Positions 22,501-33,869 of a stretch of DNA of 64,000 bases are shown here, one piece after another; within the stretch, counting starts at the first letter, position 1; each line of letters opens with the position of its first letter. Origin of the DNA: Arbacia lixula (Eukaryota > Echinodermata > Echinoidea > Arbacioida > Arbaciidae); the NCBI GenBank assembly GCA_963669155.1, contig OZ022583.1:13901105-13965104 (forward strand). Reading direction: 5' to 3'. A program made the translations under genes and the position numbers. A model generated the notes under the pieces. It was not told where the DNA came from. It was given only the letters and a program-made list of their open reading frames with translations, and searched no databases.

Positions 22501-23290
22501 GGGTGCTTTGTCGTGTGACGTAGGCGATCATGGAGTGCCACACAGTTCTCTGTACTGATCTCTTTGTATCAATTGTATATCATGGTAAACCAGACAGTCA
22601 GGATGGCTATCAACTTAATAATCGTTCTTCCCTTGCCATATACCCCTGGTTCTTTTTAATCAATCCAAACTCTTTCGAGTCAACTTTACACAGTATACGA
22701 CATACAAAACCTCAACCTTCAGCTTCTTGGCTCACATATCAGTTTCATAATATACATACATGCTAATGAAACATCCTTCTTTGTGTGACATAACACATAC
22801 AGCTATGACTTGAGTCACATGTCACAAGTTAGGAAAATACTCGTTCTAGGCATATCTGAATATGATCCGCTATTACGGTGAACATGTCTATACTGACTGT
22901 CCAATGGGTGGAGACAAAATGTAGCGTTGATTAGTTGAGCTACCTCTGCGCGTTCTCTTCAAATCGTGCCAAAGCCCATCCATTAATTCATCGTGACCTT
23001 TATTTTAGGCAATATTTAGAGTTGATTTGTTGCGCTAGCTCAGTGGGCTCTCTCTCTCTCTCTCTCCCTTGCCATTTTGTCAAGTTTCGCAAGTCCATCC
23101 TATAATGGCATCTCTAGTAGGAGAGATTTCTTGTTCATTTGTCAAGCTGGCTGCGCAGATTAATTATCTCCCTCACTCATCCTTCGTTATCCATCCTACA
23201 GTCTATGGTGACCACTCCTTTAGGAAGATTTAACCTAGTGTTCATTTGTTGAGCTCCGAGAGTACTCGACAATCTCCCTCACTCATCCTA
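20400..23290. other. Island sequence, mostly unassigned
   Basis: Contains a CT-rich tract (20690-20770), a poly-C/CA run (21370-21405), a CACA-rich minisatellite with two copies of ACAACACACACAAACCCACAT (21867-21950), poly-C (22242-22254) and (CT)n (22463-22500). No ORF with recognisable protein features was found on either strand. Confidence 0.4.
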
Positions 23291-23299
23291 CTTTAATTC

Positions 23300-24415
23300 G
23301 ACCTACATTGGCGGAAGGACGGGTTTCTCTAACTGGAACGTGTGGCAACTCTGCAGTGTTAGCTTGCCCATAAAGCCGTAGATGCTCTCCTCCTACTCGT
23401 CACTGTGCTTCGCAAAGTGGAGAGCTCTGCAACACTTGACGTCAAGGTCGCTCTCCAGATGCTTGCGCCACTGCTCGACCAACTCGTTGTTTTCCTTGGC
23501 CGTGGCGATCGGGTCATCGCGAGAGAAGAGGTTCAGGGCGGGCGCTTTGACCGGGCGGCCAGCATGGCCAGTGAAGATCTCATTCACCTGCAGGACAATA
23601 CAGAACAATAGGACCGTTGATAAGCTCCGTTTCTATGGAAATTCTTATAGAATTCTCGCTTTCCTTCATACATTAACGAATCATTATGAAGTATTCTCCA
23701 AGATCCAAATTACTGCTCAGTTATGCCTTATAATAAATGATATTCCAAAATAATAGAAATATATGGCTTATTGGAGACCGAGTCCCTGCGAGACTAGACG
23801 GGTCTCCGACGAATCATGGTGAATTGAAGTGTGTTTGATTGTTTGAATACTTTTTTCAAGCCTCGTGGTTATTCTCGGTAACTTATCCGTGATGTCCCCG
23901 CAACATCTCCACCAATTAGACAAACCTTTACCCTTACATTACCATTCCCTGACAACCCCATTTGCTTACTACACATCTCCACGCCAATGCTCACAGAGAG
24001 TTCACCCTTCAAGCTCACCTTGACGATGTTATCCATGGTGTACTTGTTGGTCAGCCAATAGTAGGTCTCTGCACCCCTCTTGATGACAAACTGCGTAAAG
24101 GAGTTGTTGGCGGCCTGCGAGTAGATACCCTCGTAGCTATCCCTGGAGAGAATACAACTGTACAGGATCTGATCAACGATGCGGTAACGCACCGACGCAT
24201 AGGCCTAATGGCTACTCTTCTCCCTCTGATGCATCCATCAGGTCGAGCATCTCGGCGTACACGTGGCAGCTGACGGAAAAGGCATGGACCAGGAGAGGGC
24301 GTGTGTCGCCGTCCGTGACATAATCCAGGATCTCCCGCGCGATCTCCTTGGCGTTGGCGGGCCAGGCGATGTCGATGGGTCGCGTCTTGACTACCAGTAC
24401 ATCGAATCTAGAACA
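23300..24415 (-). pseudogene. TMEM53/DUF829-like gene remnant
   Basis: Minus-strand exon-like blocks read in order like an alpha/beta-hydrolase-type DUF829 (TMEM53-like) protein. First FDVLVVKTRPIDIAWP through RPLLVHAFSVSCHVYAEML (about 24405-24215), then IVDQILYSCILSRDSYEGI with TNKYTMDNIVK (24192-24019), a GT-AG intron (24018-23588), and PALNLFSRDDPIATAKENN through RALHFAKHSDE (23587-23393). Two lesions are visible: a frameshift between 24214 and 24192, and a TAG at 23390-23392 directly followed by EESIYGFMGKL, where the family would be expected to continue. It lies inside the foreign island. Family call is by pattern, moderately certain; TMEM53 proteins are nuclear-envelope/ER membrane proteins. 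Confidence 0.5.
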
Positions 24416-24419
24416 ACTG

Positions 24420-25400
24420 AAAATAATATACAACATTGAAACATGTATTATATCAACATATGACTTAACATAGGAAAATATAAATAGTGACTGATCGGCA
24501 TTAGCGACGATTGATAAAAAGCGGCAATATTGCAGAGATGTAAGTATAAACAATGATTGATTGATTGGAAATCAACGACACCTCAAACACTTGAGTGTCA
24601 TATAAGTGTCGAACAGTTCATCTAAAAAGATTATACAATTCAAGTTTCCTTAATGTGATTTACAGAATTTGAGCAGGATTATAAATCAGAAATAAATCAA
24701 TATGTTAACTACTTCCTCGGGATAACTTCCCTACTCTTTATGGAAAGAGAAGCAGATTCTTTAAGGTGCCAATGGTGTGACTCTCCTTTACACGGGACCG
24801 ACGGTTTAAAGTCTCCTCTGAAAGACTAGGCAATACACCAGTTCGTAGTTAGCTCTGGAGCAAGTTTGGTCACTATGACCTTTCCCTTTTTCATTAGGAT
24901 AAGCAGTTGATTAATATATCATTTCAAAAGGAGATGTTACGTAATGTGCTTACCCGACATAGCAATTTGCGATATTCAACCTCTAATAAAGGAACCATCT
25001 CAAAACAGATGACAAGAATATTAGGCTACGGTCTGTGAACAATTGGGAAAGCTTCTATTACATTGTTTATAGTAAACTAATTGTTGTCGTTTGGCCTGTT
25101 GTCAAATACCCCATGATTGAACACCTTGGTGTTCTTTTATAAATTGGATAAAAAGCATATTCTAAAATAACTTATTAATGATGATGCTTATCTCAGTGAT
25201 TTAAAAACCACCAAGCTGGTTTGGTCACTATGACCTTCATCTACTCATGCGCAAATTGTAATTACGAACTAGCTTATTGGAATAAAATACCTTGTCCAAG
25301 GGTATACTTGTTGTGATTGGGATACGAGCATTTTCCCACTTAAAATCAAGTGTAAAGATTGATTTGTTTTAGAAAGTTTATCACACATAATCGCGAAATA
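24420..25400. other. Unassigned island sequence
   Basis: AT-rich sequence with no recognisable coding exon, RNA or repeat beyond short homopolymers. Confidence 0.4.
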
Positions 25401-25404
25401 TCTC

Positions 25405-25640
25405 TTAATGTCTTGAGGTCAGGAAAATAAAAAATTTAAAAGGAATATTTGCAAGTTCAACACATTCAAGGAGAATGTGTTTAATTGTTAGTGTATAATT
25501 ACATGATATGCATTGAGGTGGATTTTCTACTGCAAATAAGTATGCATGAGTCAAATGAGAATGCCCAATACGAGTACGGATCAAGAATAAACAATGCAGA
25601 AAAGGGTTTACCCGCAAAAGCCTCAGTGGCCTGAATTGGG
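25405..25640 (-). mobile_element. LINE ORF2 C-terminal fragment (zinc-knuckle region)
   Basis: The minus strand encodes LIRTRIGHSHLTHAYLF, then PPQCISCNYTLTIKHILLECVEL. The pattern R-x-GH(S/T)xLTH followed by CxxC...HxLxxC is typical of the region after the RNase H/RT domains of I/Jockey-type non-LTR elements. Only about 80 residues remain and no RT domain is adjacent, so it is a dead fragment. Confidence 0.65.
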
Positions 25641-25739
25641 TACAATATAAATATATGCTGTAAATACACGGTGGTACCAATCAATGAGAAATACCCAACA
25701 ATATAGGCTTCCTCAAAGTTCGACATGGTTGACATAAAA

Positions 25740-27000
25740 TGGCCGACTTTTATTTCTTGCCAAAAGAAGGCGTTTATGACATTTGACTACTAATTAAACA
25801 CATTTCAGTTTTTGCTGACAAATACAATGTACATACATTCAGTTTCCGAACTAGAAAAAATCATTCAATTTGAAATGGTAATTTTCGTGTCACAACCTGT
25901 TTGCATTCAAAATATTCACTTTAGTTTAAAGCACTGATTTTTAGAAAACCAAGCTTCAATCTCAAAGACTAGCCTATAAAGAAATTAAACAGTTGTAGAC
26001 CCCCCCCCCCCCCCCCCCCCGCAAACTGGCATGTTTCAGACTTACAGTTATTTTGAAGAATTGAAGACCCTGTTGCCTGCCTCCCGGAGGAATTTGTGTC
26101 CACACGACGGCCGTCTGCATGTACCACTCACGACAGCAGAAACAGTGGCAGCTAGAGTTGGGGCGGATACCCTCACTCTCATGCAGCAAGTCCCCAGACT
26201 TCCCCGACTCTCTCCCGCACACAGGACTCCTCCCCGTGGGTAACAAAACAGGTCTTTCATCAATCGCGACAAAATAGCTTCTCACACCACTCCCTCATAC
26301 CAAAACAAAATCTACCAATCATGATCTCCCATATGTGCTCACGTCACTTACTATTACATAATACCCTTAGGGCAAAATCAGGCAAACCGAAAAAACGCGG
26401 GTCACAATAAAATAGGCACGGCTCCGAGCTGCGAAAAGGATAGACAAAAGAATTAAGAATGCGATGCATTCAGTGCACCACAGAGCCTAGGTTACCTGTA
26501 TTATAAAACATATGGTATAAGGGCTTTTAGAAAAGCTATTACAAAAGAAACACATTACTGAGCAACGTGGCTTCCATTGTCAGTCAGTAAACTTTTGTAA
26601 TTTGGCTTGCATTTTATTTTGACACTGTTTACAAGTTGATTTTAAAAGATTACGAAACTAAGCATTCTGAATGTGGGCTGGTAATGAATTCTAGGTTACT
26701 GGACCTAAACAACGGCCGGGCTGATTTGGAAAGAGTATTTTGTATTTGATTTTCCACATGTGGAATTTAACAGGTTGAAGGGTATTGTACTGATGAATTT
26801 CAGCATTCAATGAAAACAGGTGCATGAGATAAGAAGGTTTGAAAAGTATCTTTGCATTAAACAGGCAATTTGCATCGTATTTATATCAAAACATTAAGCA
26901 ACGTTCGAACAGGAGTAACGAAGATTCAAGGTAATGAGAACTATTTAATTATTTTATTTATTTATTAAGTCTTTTTTAAACAGGGTAGCCCCATCAGTGA
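25740..27000. other. Unassigned island sequence with poly-C
   Basis: A 19-base poly-C run lies at 26001-26019. A Cys-containing minus-strand ORF at about 26048-26272 has no recognisable family and is not called as a gene. The remainder is AT-rich and unassigned. Confidence 0.4.
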
Positions 27001-27590
27001 GCTTGGCACTGTTCTCCCTGGGGGCCCTGTGTACAAATAACACAATCATATAGAGTAACATGAATAGATAAACAAATAGACACATAGATTACACAAACAA
27101 ATGCTGTAAACCAAAAAGCAGCGTAGGTCATCTAGTAAGGAACATAACAAAAAGAAGAAGGCGAACCGATGCTTCCACATGCAACTGGCACATACTGGCA
27201 CATAATACGGAGGATTCTGTTCTATATAAACGATGAAGTCTGACTAATTTAAAAGGATGCAGCGAACCACATAACGCATTGCAATTAGCGATGTGAGGCA
27301 CTATGAATGCATTGTACGTCATTAACAAGAATTTACGTGGAATAGCGAGTTTCAGATTAATCATGATACCAATGTCACGGGATATTTTTCCGCAAACAAA
27401 ATTTATATGTAAATCCCAACATAAATACATATCTACAAGCACTCCAAGATACGTAACCACAGAACATTTCTTAATTCTAATGTTGTTGATGTATAAGGGA
27501 TCATCATTATAAGAAGTATTTAGGTCTTGCCTATGTCTGAAAACAACAAATGGAGTTTTTACAATGTTTAGAGATCTATTGCACAAAAGT
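27000..27590 (-). mobile_element. LINE RT C-terminal fragment, minus strand
   Basis: A 152-codon open stretch (27128-27586) encodes LNIVKTPFVVFRHRQ, PLYINNIRIKKCSVVTYLGV, LCWDLHINFVCGKISRDIG and PHIANCNALCGS. This is the post-catalytic part of a CR1/Jockey-like reverse transcriptase (the NxxKTxxxxF and YLGV..D..LxWxxHI signatures). The catalytic domain is missing, so it is 5'-truncated. Confidence 0.75.
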
Positions 27591-28179
27591 TAATTGTGAA
27601 CATGCATTTAATTTTATGAACATTCACTTTATTGATCAAAATGCAAGTGCTTTCCTCAGAGCCAGAGGCAACTAAAGCAGTGTCGACTGGAAAAAGAACG
27701 TAAAAAGAACGAAAGATCTTCCGTTCGCGCCTCGCCTGTCACTGAGGTTAGCGCGGTTAGTCTCGTTCCAGGCGCTCGTAGTTTGTTTATGGCTTGAGAG
27801 AACGAGACACTTTCCCATAGATAAGCACAGGAATTGCACACCACTAGCGAGCACGTTTCCACACGTTAATATATAATTGAACTAAGCAATTATTTTTGAT
27901 GCGCTATTTCTTTTAACACCACCTCTACATCTTCGAATAACTGACAGCCTTCTAGTATCAATTGTACATAGAGATGCTGTACCAGAGTCGATATAGCCTT
28001 TTGACAAGGCACTGTGGGTGTGGGTTGTCCCTCAGTTGTAACAGCAGTTGTATCCACGGAACTATCCCGCGCGTCGAAATATCACTCCTGGCGCAAGCAC
28101 CAAATTTGGTACACATGTTTGAAATCAAACTTAGAACAATATTAGATATAGTGGCCTCTCAAAATATTTTCAAAAAGAA

Positions 28180-28760
28180 AAAAACCTTGATATGAATCCT
28201 CCTTTGGTAATAGGGACCTTACCATGTTAAAATGTGTGGTCATAAGTGGCAAGGGGGCCGGAAGATAACCCAAACGCCCCCTGGGGCATTTTTCTTTTAA
28301 TTGGGGACATTTTCTCAAGAATGAATAACTGGATTTTAACCAAACTTGATAGGAATCATCCTTAGGTAATATGCATCGTTATTTGTTAAACTTGGGGTGC
28401 ACAAGCGGCAAGGGGCTGGCCGCGGAAGGGGGATAGCCCCCAAAGCGCCCCAGGGGAAAAAAAATTCTTTTATATTTTCAATAATTTTTCTCAAGAATTA
28501 ATAACTTGAACCATCGTTAGGTACTAGGGACCTTAAGTTGTTAGAATGGGGGTACATAAATGGTAAGGACCTGGGAGGGGGTATCCCTCCCACACACCAA
28601 AAATGCCCCATTGGGCAATTTACCCTTATTCTTGACTTTTTCAGAAGGTTGAACAACGGGATTTTAATCAAACATGATAAGAATCATCATTAGGTATTAG
28701 CGACCTTAAGTTCTGCACATGGTGGCAAGGGGTGTGTGGGGGGGGGGGGGCCACCCCCCC
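28180..28760 (+). repeat. Imperfect tandem repeat, about 162-bp unit
   Basis: Four diverged units start near 28187, 28349, 28510 and 28676 with TTGATA-GAATCATC-TTAGGTA-like sequence, each followed by GGCAAGGGG and a CCCC/GGGG-rich block. The last ends in facing G and C runs (28736-28762). No gene function is evident. Confidence 0.6.
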
Positions 28761-28989
28761 CCCTAAATTTTCACTGAAAATGGGAAAGATTTGGTACAAA
28801 TGGGGAATGTGGTTCAACATTTTAAGAAAAAAAAGAATGTTTTCTCGAATGTATCCAAACTGTATCATCTGATGAGGAGACAAGGAGGATCCAAGATCCA
28901 AGATCCAAGAACCCAAGATCCAAGAATCCAAGCTTCCGTACCTTTGTGTGATGCTCACTTGAACGACTGTTTCTTACTCCCTAGAGCAA

Positions 28990-29530
28990 TAAAATAGACT
29001 CTCTCACTGGTGGAACCTGACGTGGGCCTGACTTAGAGTGGTTTCAGCAGCACGACAAAGCTGCAACGCCTTCTCTAGCGTCAAATCATCCTGCCTCATC
29101 AGAATATGTTCACGAACACTATTGTCCAAAATACCACACATAATTCTCTCCCGTATCAGACTGTTTATAGTCAACTCTCCGGACTCCCACGACTGTGCGC
29201 GATTGCGCAATTCTGTTGCTTAATGATCAATATTCTCACTGACCTCTTGTGACCTTGTGAAAAATGTGTGCCTCTCATACGTCACATTTCGTTTTGGCAT
29301 ACAATAGCTCTCAATTTTTTAAATCACTTTCTCAAGTCTCATCTCATCACCAGGCACGGCAAATGTGAATGAATTGTTATGTCAAGAGCTTTTTCTCCTA
29401 TGACATGCAGAAGCATAGATGTCTGTTTTTTTTTTTTTTCGACAGGCCACTAGCACATTGTTCAGTTCAAACCTTTCCTTGAAACGTTCAAAATTTTCTG
29501 CTACATTTCCTGCCGAGCAGTGGCGTAGAC
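28990..29530 (-). mobile_element. Gypsy/Ty3-type gag relic
   Basis: Minus-strand translation gives FERFKERFELNNVLVAC near 29500, then RNVTYERHTFFTRSQEVSENID (29300-29230, continuing through an in-frame stop), ELRNRAQSWESGEL and LIRERIMCGILDNSVREHIL through LTLEKALQLCRAAE (29210-29030). This order is characteristic of the gag region of Gypsy-type LTR retrotransposons common in marine invertebrates. Stop codons are present; no protease, RT or LTR was found nearby. Confidence 0.65.
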
Positions 29531-29660
29531 AGGTTCGTACACCTGGGGGGGATGACAGGGCTGCCAACGCTCGAGAGGGCGCGAAAGCGCCCGAGCGAGG
29601 GAGCGAAGCGACCGAGCCGGGGGGGAGGGTGTGGGAGGGGGGTGTCCCCCCTCCCACGGT
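29515..29660. repeat. GC-rich insert beginning CAGTGGCGTAG
   Basis: A GC-rich block with an internal palindrome (GGCGCGAAAGCGCC), GAGCGAAGCGACCGAGC, and facing G-rich and C-rich runs (29620-29655). It abuts the gag relic and looks like a separate repeat family. A (CA)n tract follows at 29740-29775. Confidence 0.45.
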
Positions 29661-29739
29661 AGGGAGCTTTTGCAATTTTGAACTTGAAATCGTGCAATCT
29701 GATGCATACTTAATGAGGCAAAATAACACTCACAAGCGT

Positions 29740-29780
<41 letters not shown>

Positions 29781-30387
29781 TACATTGTTCTACGCCTTAA
29801 ATGGACCATGGACAGTCATATAGTTTCGACGAAATCTACACACCGTGGCATACGAGTACGGAATGGACTGACACATATTTTACAGGGAGGGTTCGTAATG
29901 GATCAAGGGGTAGTTTGGGTACCATTTGGCTTGAAACAGAATTTTCTGCGGTTTAAGTTTCTAGTACGGGAGTGGAAGAAGTTGGGGGTGATTGGGGCTA
30001 ATCCAGTCGTTAAAACCAGCATCAGTTTCATTATCATCTTTCGCCTCAGATGCTCCATCACCCTCAACGGCACTTTCTTCTGGTTGAACTTCCGTAAGAA
30101 CATGCAGGCCTTTCTCCGACATTATCCGATTTTGATGTTAGACGGCTGTTCGCCATCACGTTCTTCTTTCTCATTATGTTTGAAAAAGAAGTGATCTTAG
30201 ATGTTTTCAACTTCTTATTATGAGCCATCCTAGAATCCGAAAATCAATTCACGCTGTGAATTATGTAAGGGACACACTCACATATATTTTCCCCTTAAAA
30301 AGTTAAGGAAGACAATGCCTCCTGCTTAGCGGACTCACCACGTGTTTTTGTTTTCTAAACACAACAAAAAAAGTAGCCCGCCCCCCA

Positions 30388-31091
30388 TAAGCAAAATAGC
30401 ATAACTTCTTATCGAAGCGGTTTTGGGCAAAATAATTTGCAGGATTGTTCCTTAACTTATTGACTAACCTTTGTGTGAAAATTACATTAATCCAATTACC
30501 GGTAGTCATACACAGGTGGGCAAATTTTAAAGGCAAATAATGTAGATTTTTCAAAAGTCACAAGGGTAATTGTTCGTGCCGTTTTAACAGTACATTTTGG
30601 CATTTCTTTATTTTCTACGATTTTTACATTGTATTCACTCAAGCATGACACGGAAGGAACCAATGTTTACATAACAGATCATGTTACATCTTTGTCAAAA
30701 TATCCAGTTATATTTTTTTTTACAAAAATAAAGGGTTTTTAAAAGTGTCAAACTCCAGAGGGAGGAGTATTTTTAAAAGGGTTAAATGGGTTAAATGTCG
30801 CGATAGGTGTGGGTGCATCGAGAGATGGATGATAAACAATGAAAGGACATAAGTTATGCACCAGAAATGGAATTCATCAGAAATTCATATGACAGAAACC
30901 CCAAATTACCCTTGTGACTTTTGAAAAGTTACATTTTTGCCTCTTAAAATTGCCCACTCACGCATGACTTATTGGATATTTGGATTAATGTGATTTTCAC
31001 ACGGAAGTTATTCAATAAGGTGAGAATCAATCCTGCCAAATTATTTTGCCCAAAACTTCTTTGATAAAAAGTTATGCTATTTTGCTTAGTG
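30388..31091. mobile_element. Long inverted-repeat element
   Basis: Left arm 30388-30583 and right arm 30897-31091 are inverted copies of about 195 bp: AAGCAAAATAGCATAACTT, TTTTGGGCAAAATAATTTG, GTGTGAAAAT.ACATTAATCC and CAAAAGTCACAAGGGTAATT recur as complements in reverse order. The loop of about 310 bp has no ORF. This could be a long-TIR DNA transposon derivative or a foldback element. Confidence 0.65.
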
Positions 31092-31229
31092 AAGACAAAC
31101 CACAAAATACTTGTAAGATTTTTGCTTTTTTACCGTCTGAATTGGCTTTCACCGTGTGAATGCAGCTAATACCAATAAACAAGATTTACGTTAACATTCA
31201 TTGAAAACATTGAACAGACGCAAGTTCAA

Positions 31230-32210
31230 GATCAAGTGTTGTGGAATAATACTCATATTCGTATAGATAATCAAACGTTTTTCAAAAAACATTGGATAGA
31301 AAAAGATATTATTCGTATTCGTCACATACTAAATGAAAACGGGACATTTCTGTCTCTCCACGAATTTAAGCATAAATTTGATATTCATTGTCATTTTCTA
31401 GAGTTCCTTTCTTTACTTTGTGCAATACCGACAGAATGGAAACAAAATGTTAATGCCCTTCTTGTCGAAAGTAAAACATCACAAGAAGAGCTATTATGTA
31501 ATTTAGGAAAAGTACATAAAGTATGCAAATACATTCACCAGATTTCTGTTGATAAAGTATTCAAGACGCCATCCTGTGAAGATAAATGGGTCACTATAAT
31601 TGATGGTTTTTCCTTTAATTGGAAACAAATTTACATGGTTCCAATTAGATCATGCCTTTCCACAGATTTACGTTACTTTCAGTATAAACTACTTCATCGT
31701 TTGCTTGGTGTAAACAAATATCTTTTAACAATTGGTCGATCAGATACTGACATGTGTACGTTCTGCTCAGCTTCTGTTGAAACAATTTCACATTTATTTT
31801 GGGAGTGTCATGTAACATCAAAATTTATAAAAGAAGTTAAATCAACTCTTATAGGCGATGATATTGTATTGAATAAGACAGATTTCTTGTTTGGTTTCTT
31901 AACACGGGAGCACAGCAAATTCAATTTCCTTATTTTGTATGCAAAATATTACATCTTTACCACGAAATATAAAAACAATGTATTATCGCTTTCGAACTTT
32001 AAAAATATGCTTAGATATTATAAAGATATTGAAAAGTACATTTATACCCGAAAATGCAAATTTGTTATGTATGCAGACAGATGGAGTGTCATTAATTTAT
32101 CTTAAGACCGTATATACATGCAACTTGTCTTCTACGTACGTTGAAATGTTTATTGTTGATACCTCGAGAATATTTGAATAAATTTGATTTGAAAAAAAAA
32201 ACAAAAAAAA
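31230..32210 (+). mobile_element. LINE (L1/Tx1-like) 3' fragment with zf-RVT motif
   Basis: A 289-codon open frame (31236-32105) resembles the region after the RT domain of L1/Tx1-type elements. It ends in a zf-RVT motif (FQYKLLHRLLGVNKYL, then CTFCSASVETISHLFWEC) and a Lys/Tyr-rich tail. It is followed by an A-rich tail (32189-32213), as expected of target-primed insertion. The RT and endonuclease domains are missing, so it is a 5'-truncated copy; the long open frame suggests fairly recent insertion. Confidence 0.75.
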
Positions 32211-32213
32211 AAC

Positions 32214-33060
32214 AAGATTACAATAATGATGAGGATTAATATCATCATCATGATAATTATCATTATTAATATTATAGTTGTTATCATTATTACTTTTACT
32301 ATTATTATCATCATTATGACTTATTAAGTAAGCAAATATCATTCCCCAAACCTGGGGGGGATGATTGTACATGACATCCCCCCCACCTTGTGAAGTGGGG
32401 GGGATGCATCCCCCTCATCCCCCCCCCCCCCCCCCCGAGTCTAATGGCGCTGACTGGCTTTAATAGATTGGTTGCCATATTTGCAATCTTTTTTTCCGTA
32501 AGTCACTCTCTGAACAAAGCTTTATCTCTTACTCTACTCTAGTGGTATTTCTTCAACCCGTAGAATAACGAGATAAACAATTTCATTGAGCAGTGTGCCA
32601 TACGTACGATGCGACGTCTCTACACGCAGATAGTCATAGACATACATAGTAGAGGGCACTGTGTGGTGCACATATCACGCACCATGCATACCAATGCACT
32701 GCTGGCTAGCCAGTCTAATACACACGCAATTCACACTCAATATCGGAATGTCTGCACCTGTTTGGGGCCTTGATCCCTGGAAATGGTAATTTTCTTAGCT
32801 GGTTCTTGGACTTCCGACACCATGATGTGATCTTGTGTAGACTCAGATAGGATGACTCAAACAAGGATTTGTTAGATATATACTTACACATCTGAAGACA
32901 CATGGATTTTTTAGTTCTGCCTGTTTTGTAATTGTAATTCAAATTGTTCAGCGTCTCAAATTAAGCAAAAGCACGGGGTTTGATTGAATAAGTCAATACA
33001 TTATTAAACATATCATTCATTTTACTGTTAATCCCCTTGTTGATATATGTCATATTTCAA
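32214..33060. other. Low-complexity and unassigned island sequence
   Basis: An ATT/ATC-rich tract (32225-32325), then facing C- and G-rich runs (32353-32437) able to form hairpins or quadruplexes, then unassigned AT-rich sequence. No gene. Confidence 0.45.
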
Positions 33061-33094
33061 TGTTATATGGAATAGTCTTCCAAAAAATTAAAAA

Positions 33095-33328
33095 TTGGTA
33101 AATTAATTCCAGTCTTTAAAAAGGGCGACCCTCATGTATTTTCTAACTATCGACCAATCACACTATTACCATGTTTTTCTAAGATATTAGAAAATTTGAT
33201 TTATAACAGACTATTAGAAAACATAAATATGGATAATCTATTGACAGATTCACAATATGGTTTTAGAAGTAATTTCTCTTGTAAACTTGCTTTAATTGAC
33301 CTTAATGATCATGTTCTAACAGCATTAA
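33095..33328 (+). mobile_element. LINE RT 5' half (continuation found at 17711)
   Basis: Encodes KLIPVFKKGDPHVFSNYRPI, then LLPCFSKILENLIYNRL and SQYGFRSNFSCKLALIDLND, the fingers region of a CR1/Jockey-type RT. It is broken at ATTAA (33324-33328), where array-unit sequence takes over. The missing next codons are exactly those at 17711 onward. Also truncated on its 5' side at about 33060. Confidence 0.8.
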
Positions 33329-33787
33329 CATGGGTATAGAAAGCGTCACCTCTTAGATCTCGCATCAGTCCATAAACGTGATAGACGAGTGCCCAGCTCT
33401 AGTCATGAAGGGATTGGGACTCATGCAGTCAACGAATTGAATAGATACAGGATATCAAGCTCCCAGGTTCACATAGATCCTTGCCGCCAATTGTTCTCTA
33501 TTCTTCCTTACATAGATAAGAAGTGGTACAATGGTTGAAGTACCAGGCAGGCTCCGTCAATCACGGGTCTCTGCTCGATGTTTGACAAGATCATGACAAG
33601 AAGGGAACCAATGAGAGCATAGAAACCCAGTAACGGGAAGTTCACAAATGCAAGCATCGGGAGGAATATGAAACCGTATGAAATATCCACGGAGACTTGT
33701 AATTCCATTTTCAATTTGACTGGATTTATTAAATAAATATATATTGCAATGTGGCAAGGCCAGGTAAATCAGAGCTCGTAGAGATTC
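33324..33787. repeat. Right part of the interrupted array unit
   Basis: Resumes at ATTAACATGGGTATAG and runs through common spacer blocks to the gene 3' flank, skipping the GA-tract region: the sequence passes from the GAAACCGTA block straight to the TATCCACGGAGACTT block at about 33680. AATAAA (minus) lies at 33725-33730. Confidence 0.7.
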
Positions 33788-33868
33788 GTTACAAGGAGAC
33801 GACATCGATGATTTCTTCCTCGACTTCGTGGTGGGTTAATCGACGACTAAGCGACGGAACGAAGCTGG
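33788..33868 (-). pseudogene. 3' stub of an array gene copy
   Basis: The minus strand encodes only the last residues, LSRRLTHHEVEEEIIDVVSL and stop, with the usual 3' flank and AATAAA. Upstream of about 33868 the sequence is unrelated to the gene. No promoter or SP box remains. Confidence 0.75.
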
Positions 33869-33869
33869 T

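Larger units (their letters stand above)
17706..33328. mobile_element. 15.6-kb foreign island with circularly permuted LINE ends
   Basis: The island is flanked by ATTAA (17706-17710 and 33324-33328). Its left end begins inside a LINE reverse transcriptase and its right end finishes inside one. Reading from the right end through ATTAA into the left end gives an uninterrupted frame (LNDHVLTALNNRLYTLGV), the segment just before the LSKAFDDINH motif of LINE RTs. Joining the outside flanks likewise restores the array unit. The arrangement is expected if a circular DNA carrying this LINE opened within it and inserted into the unit. An assembly error must be excluded. Confidence 0.7.

Noticed and set aside
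26048..26285. Cys-containing minus-strand ORFs next to poly-C
   Set aside because: No spacing pattern of a known Cys domain and overlapping competing frames, so not supportable as an exon.
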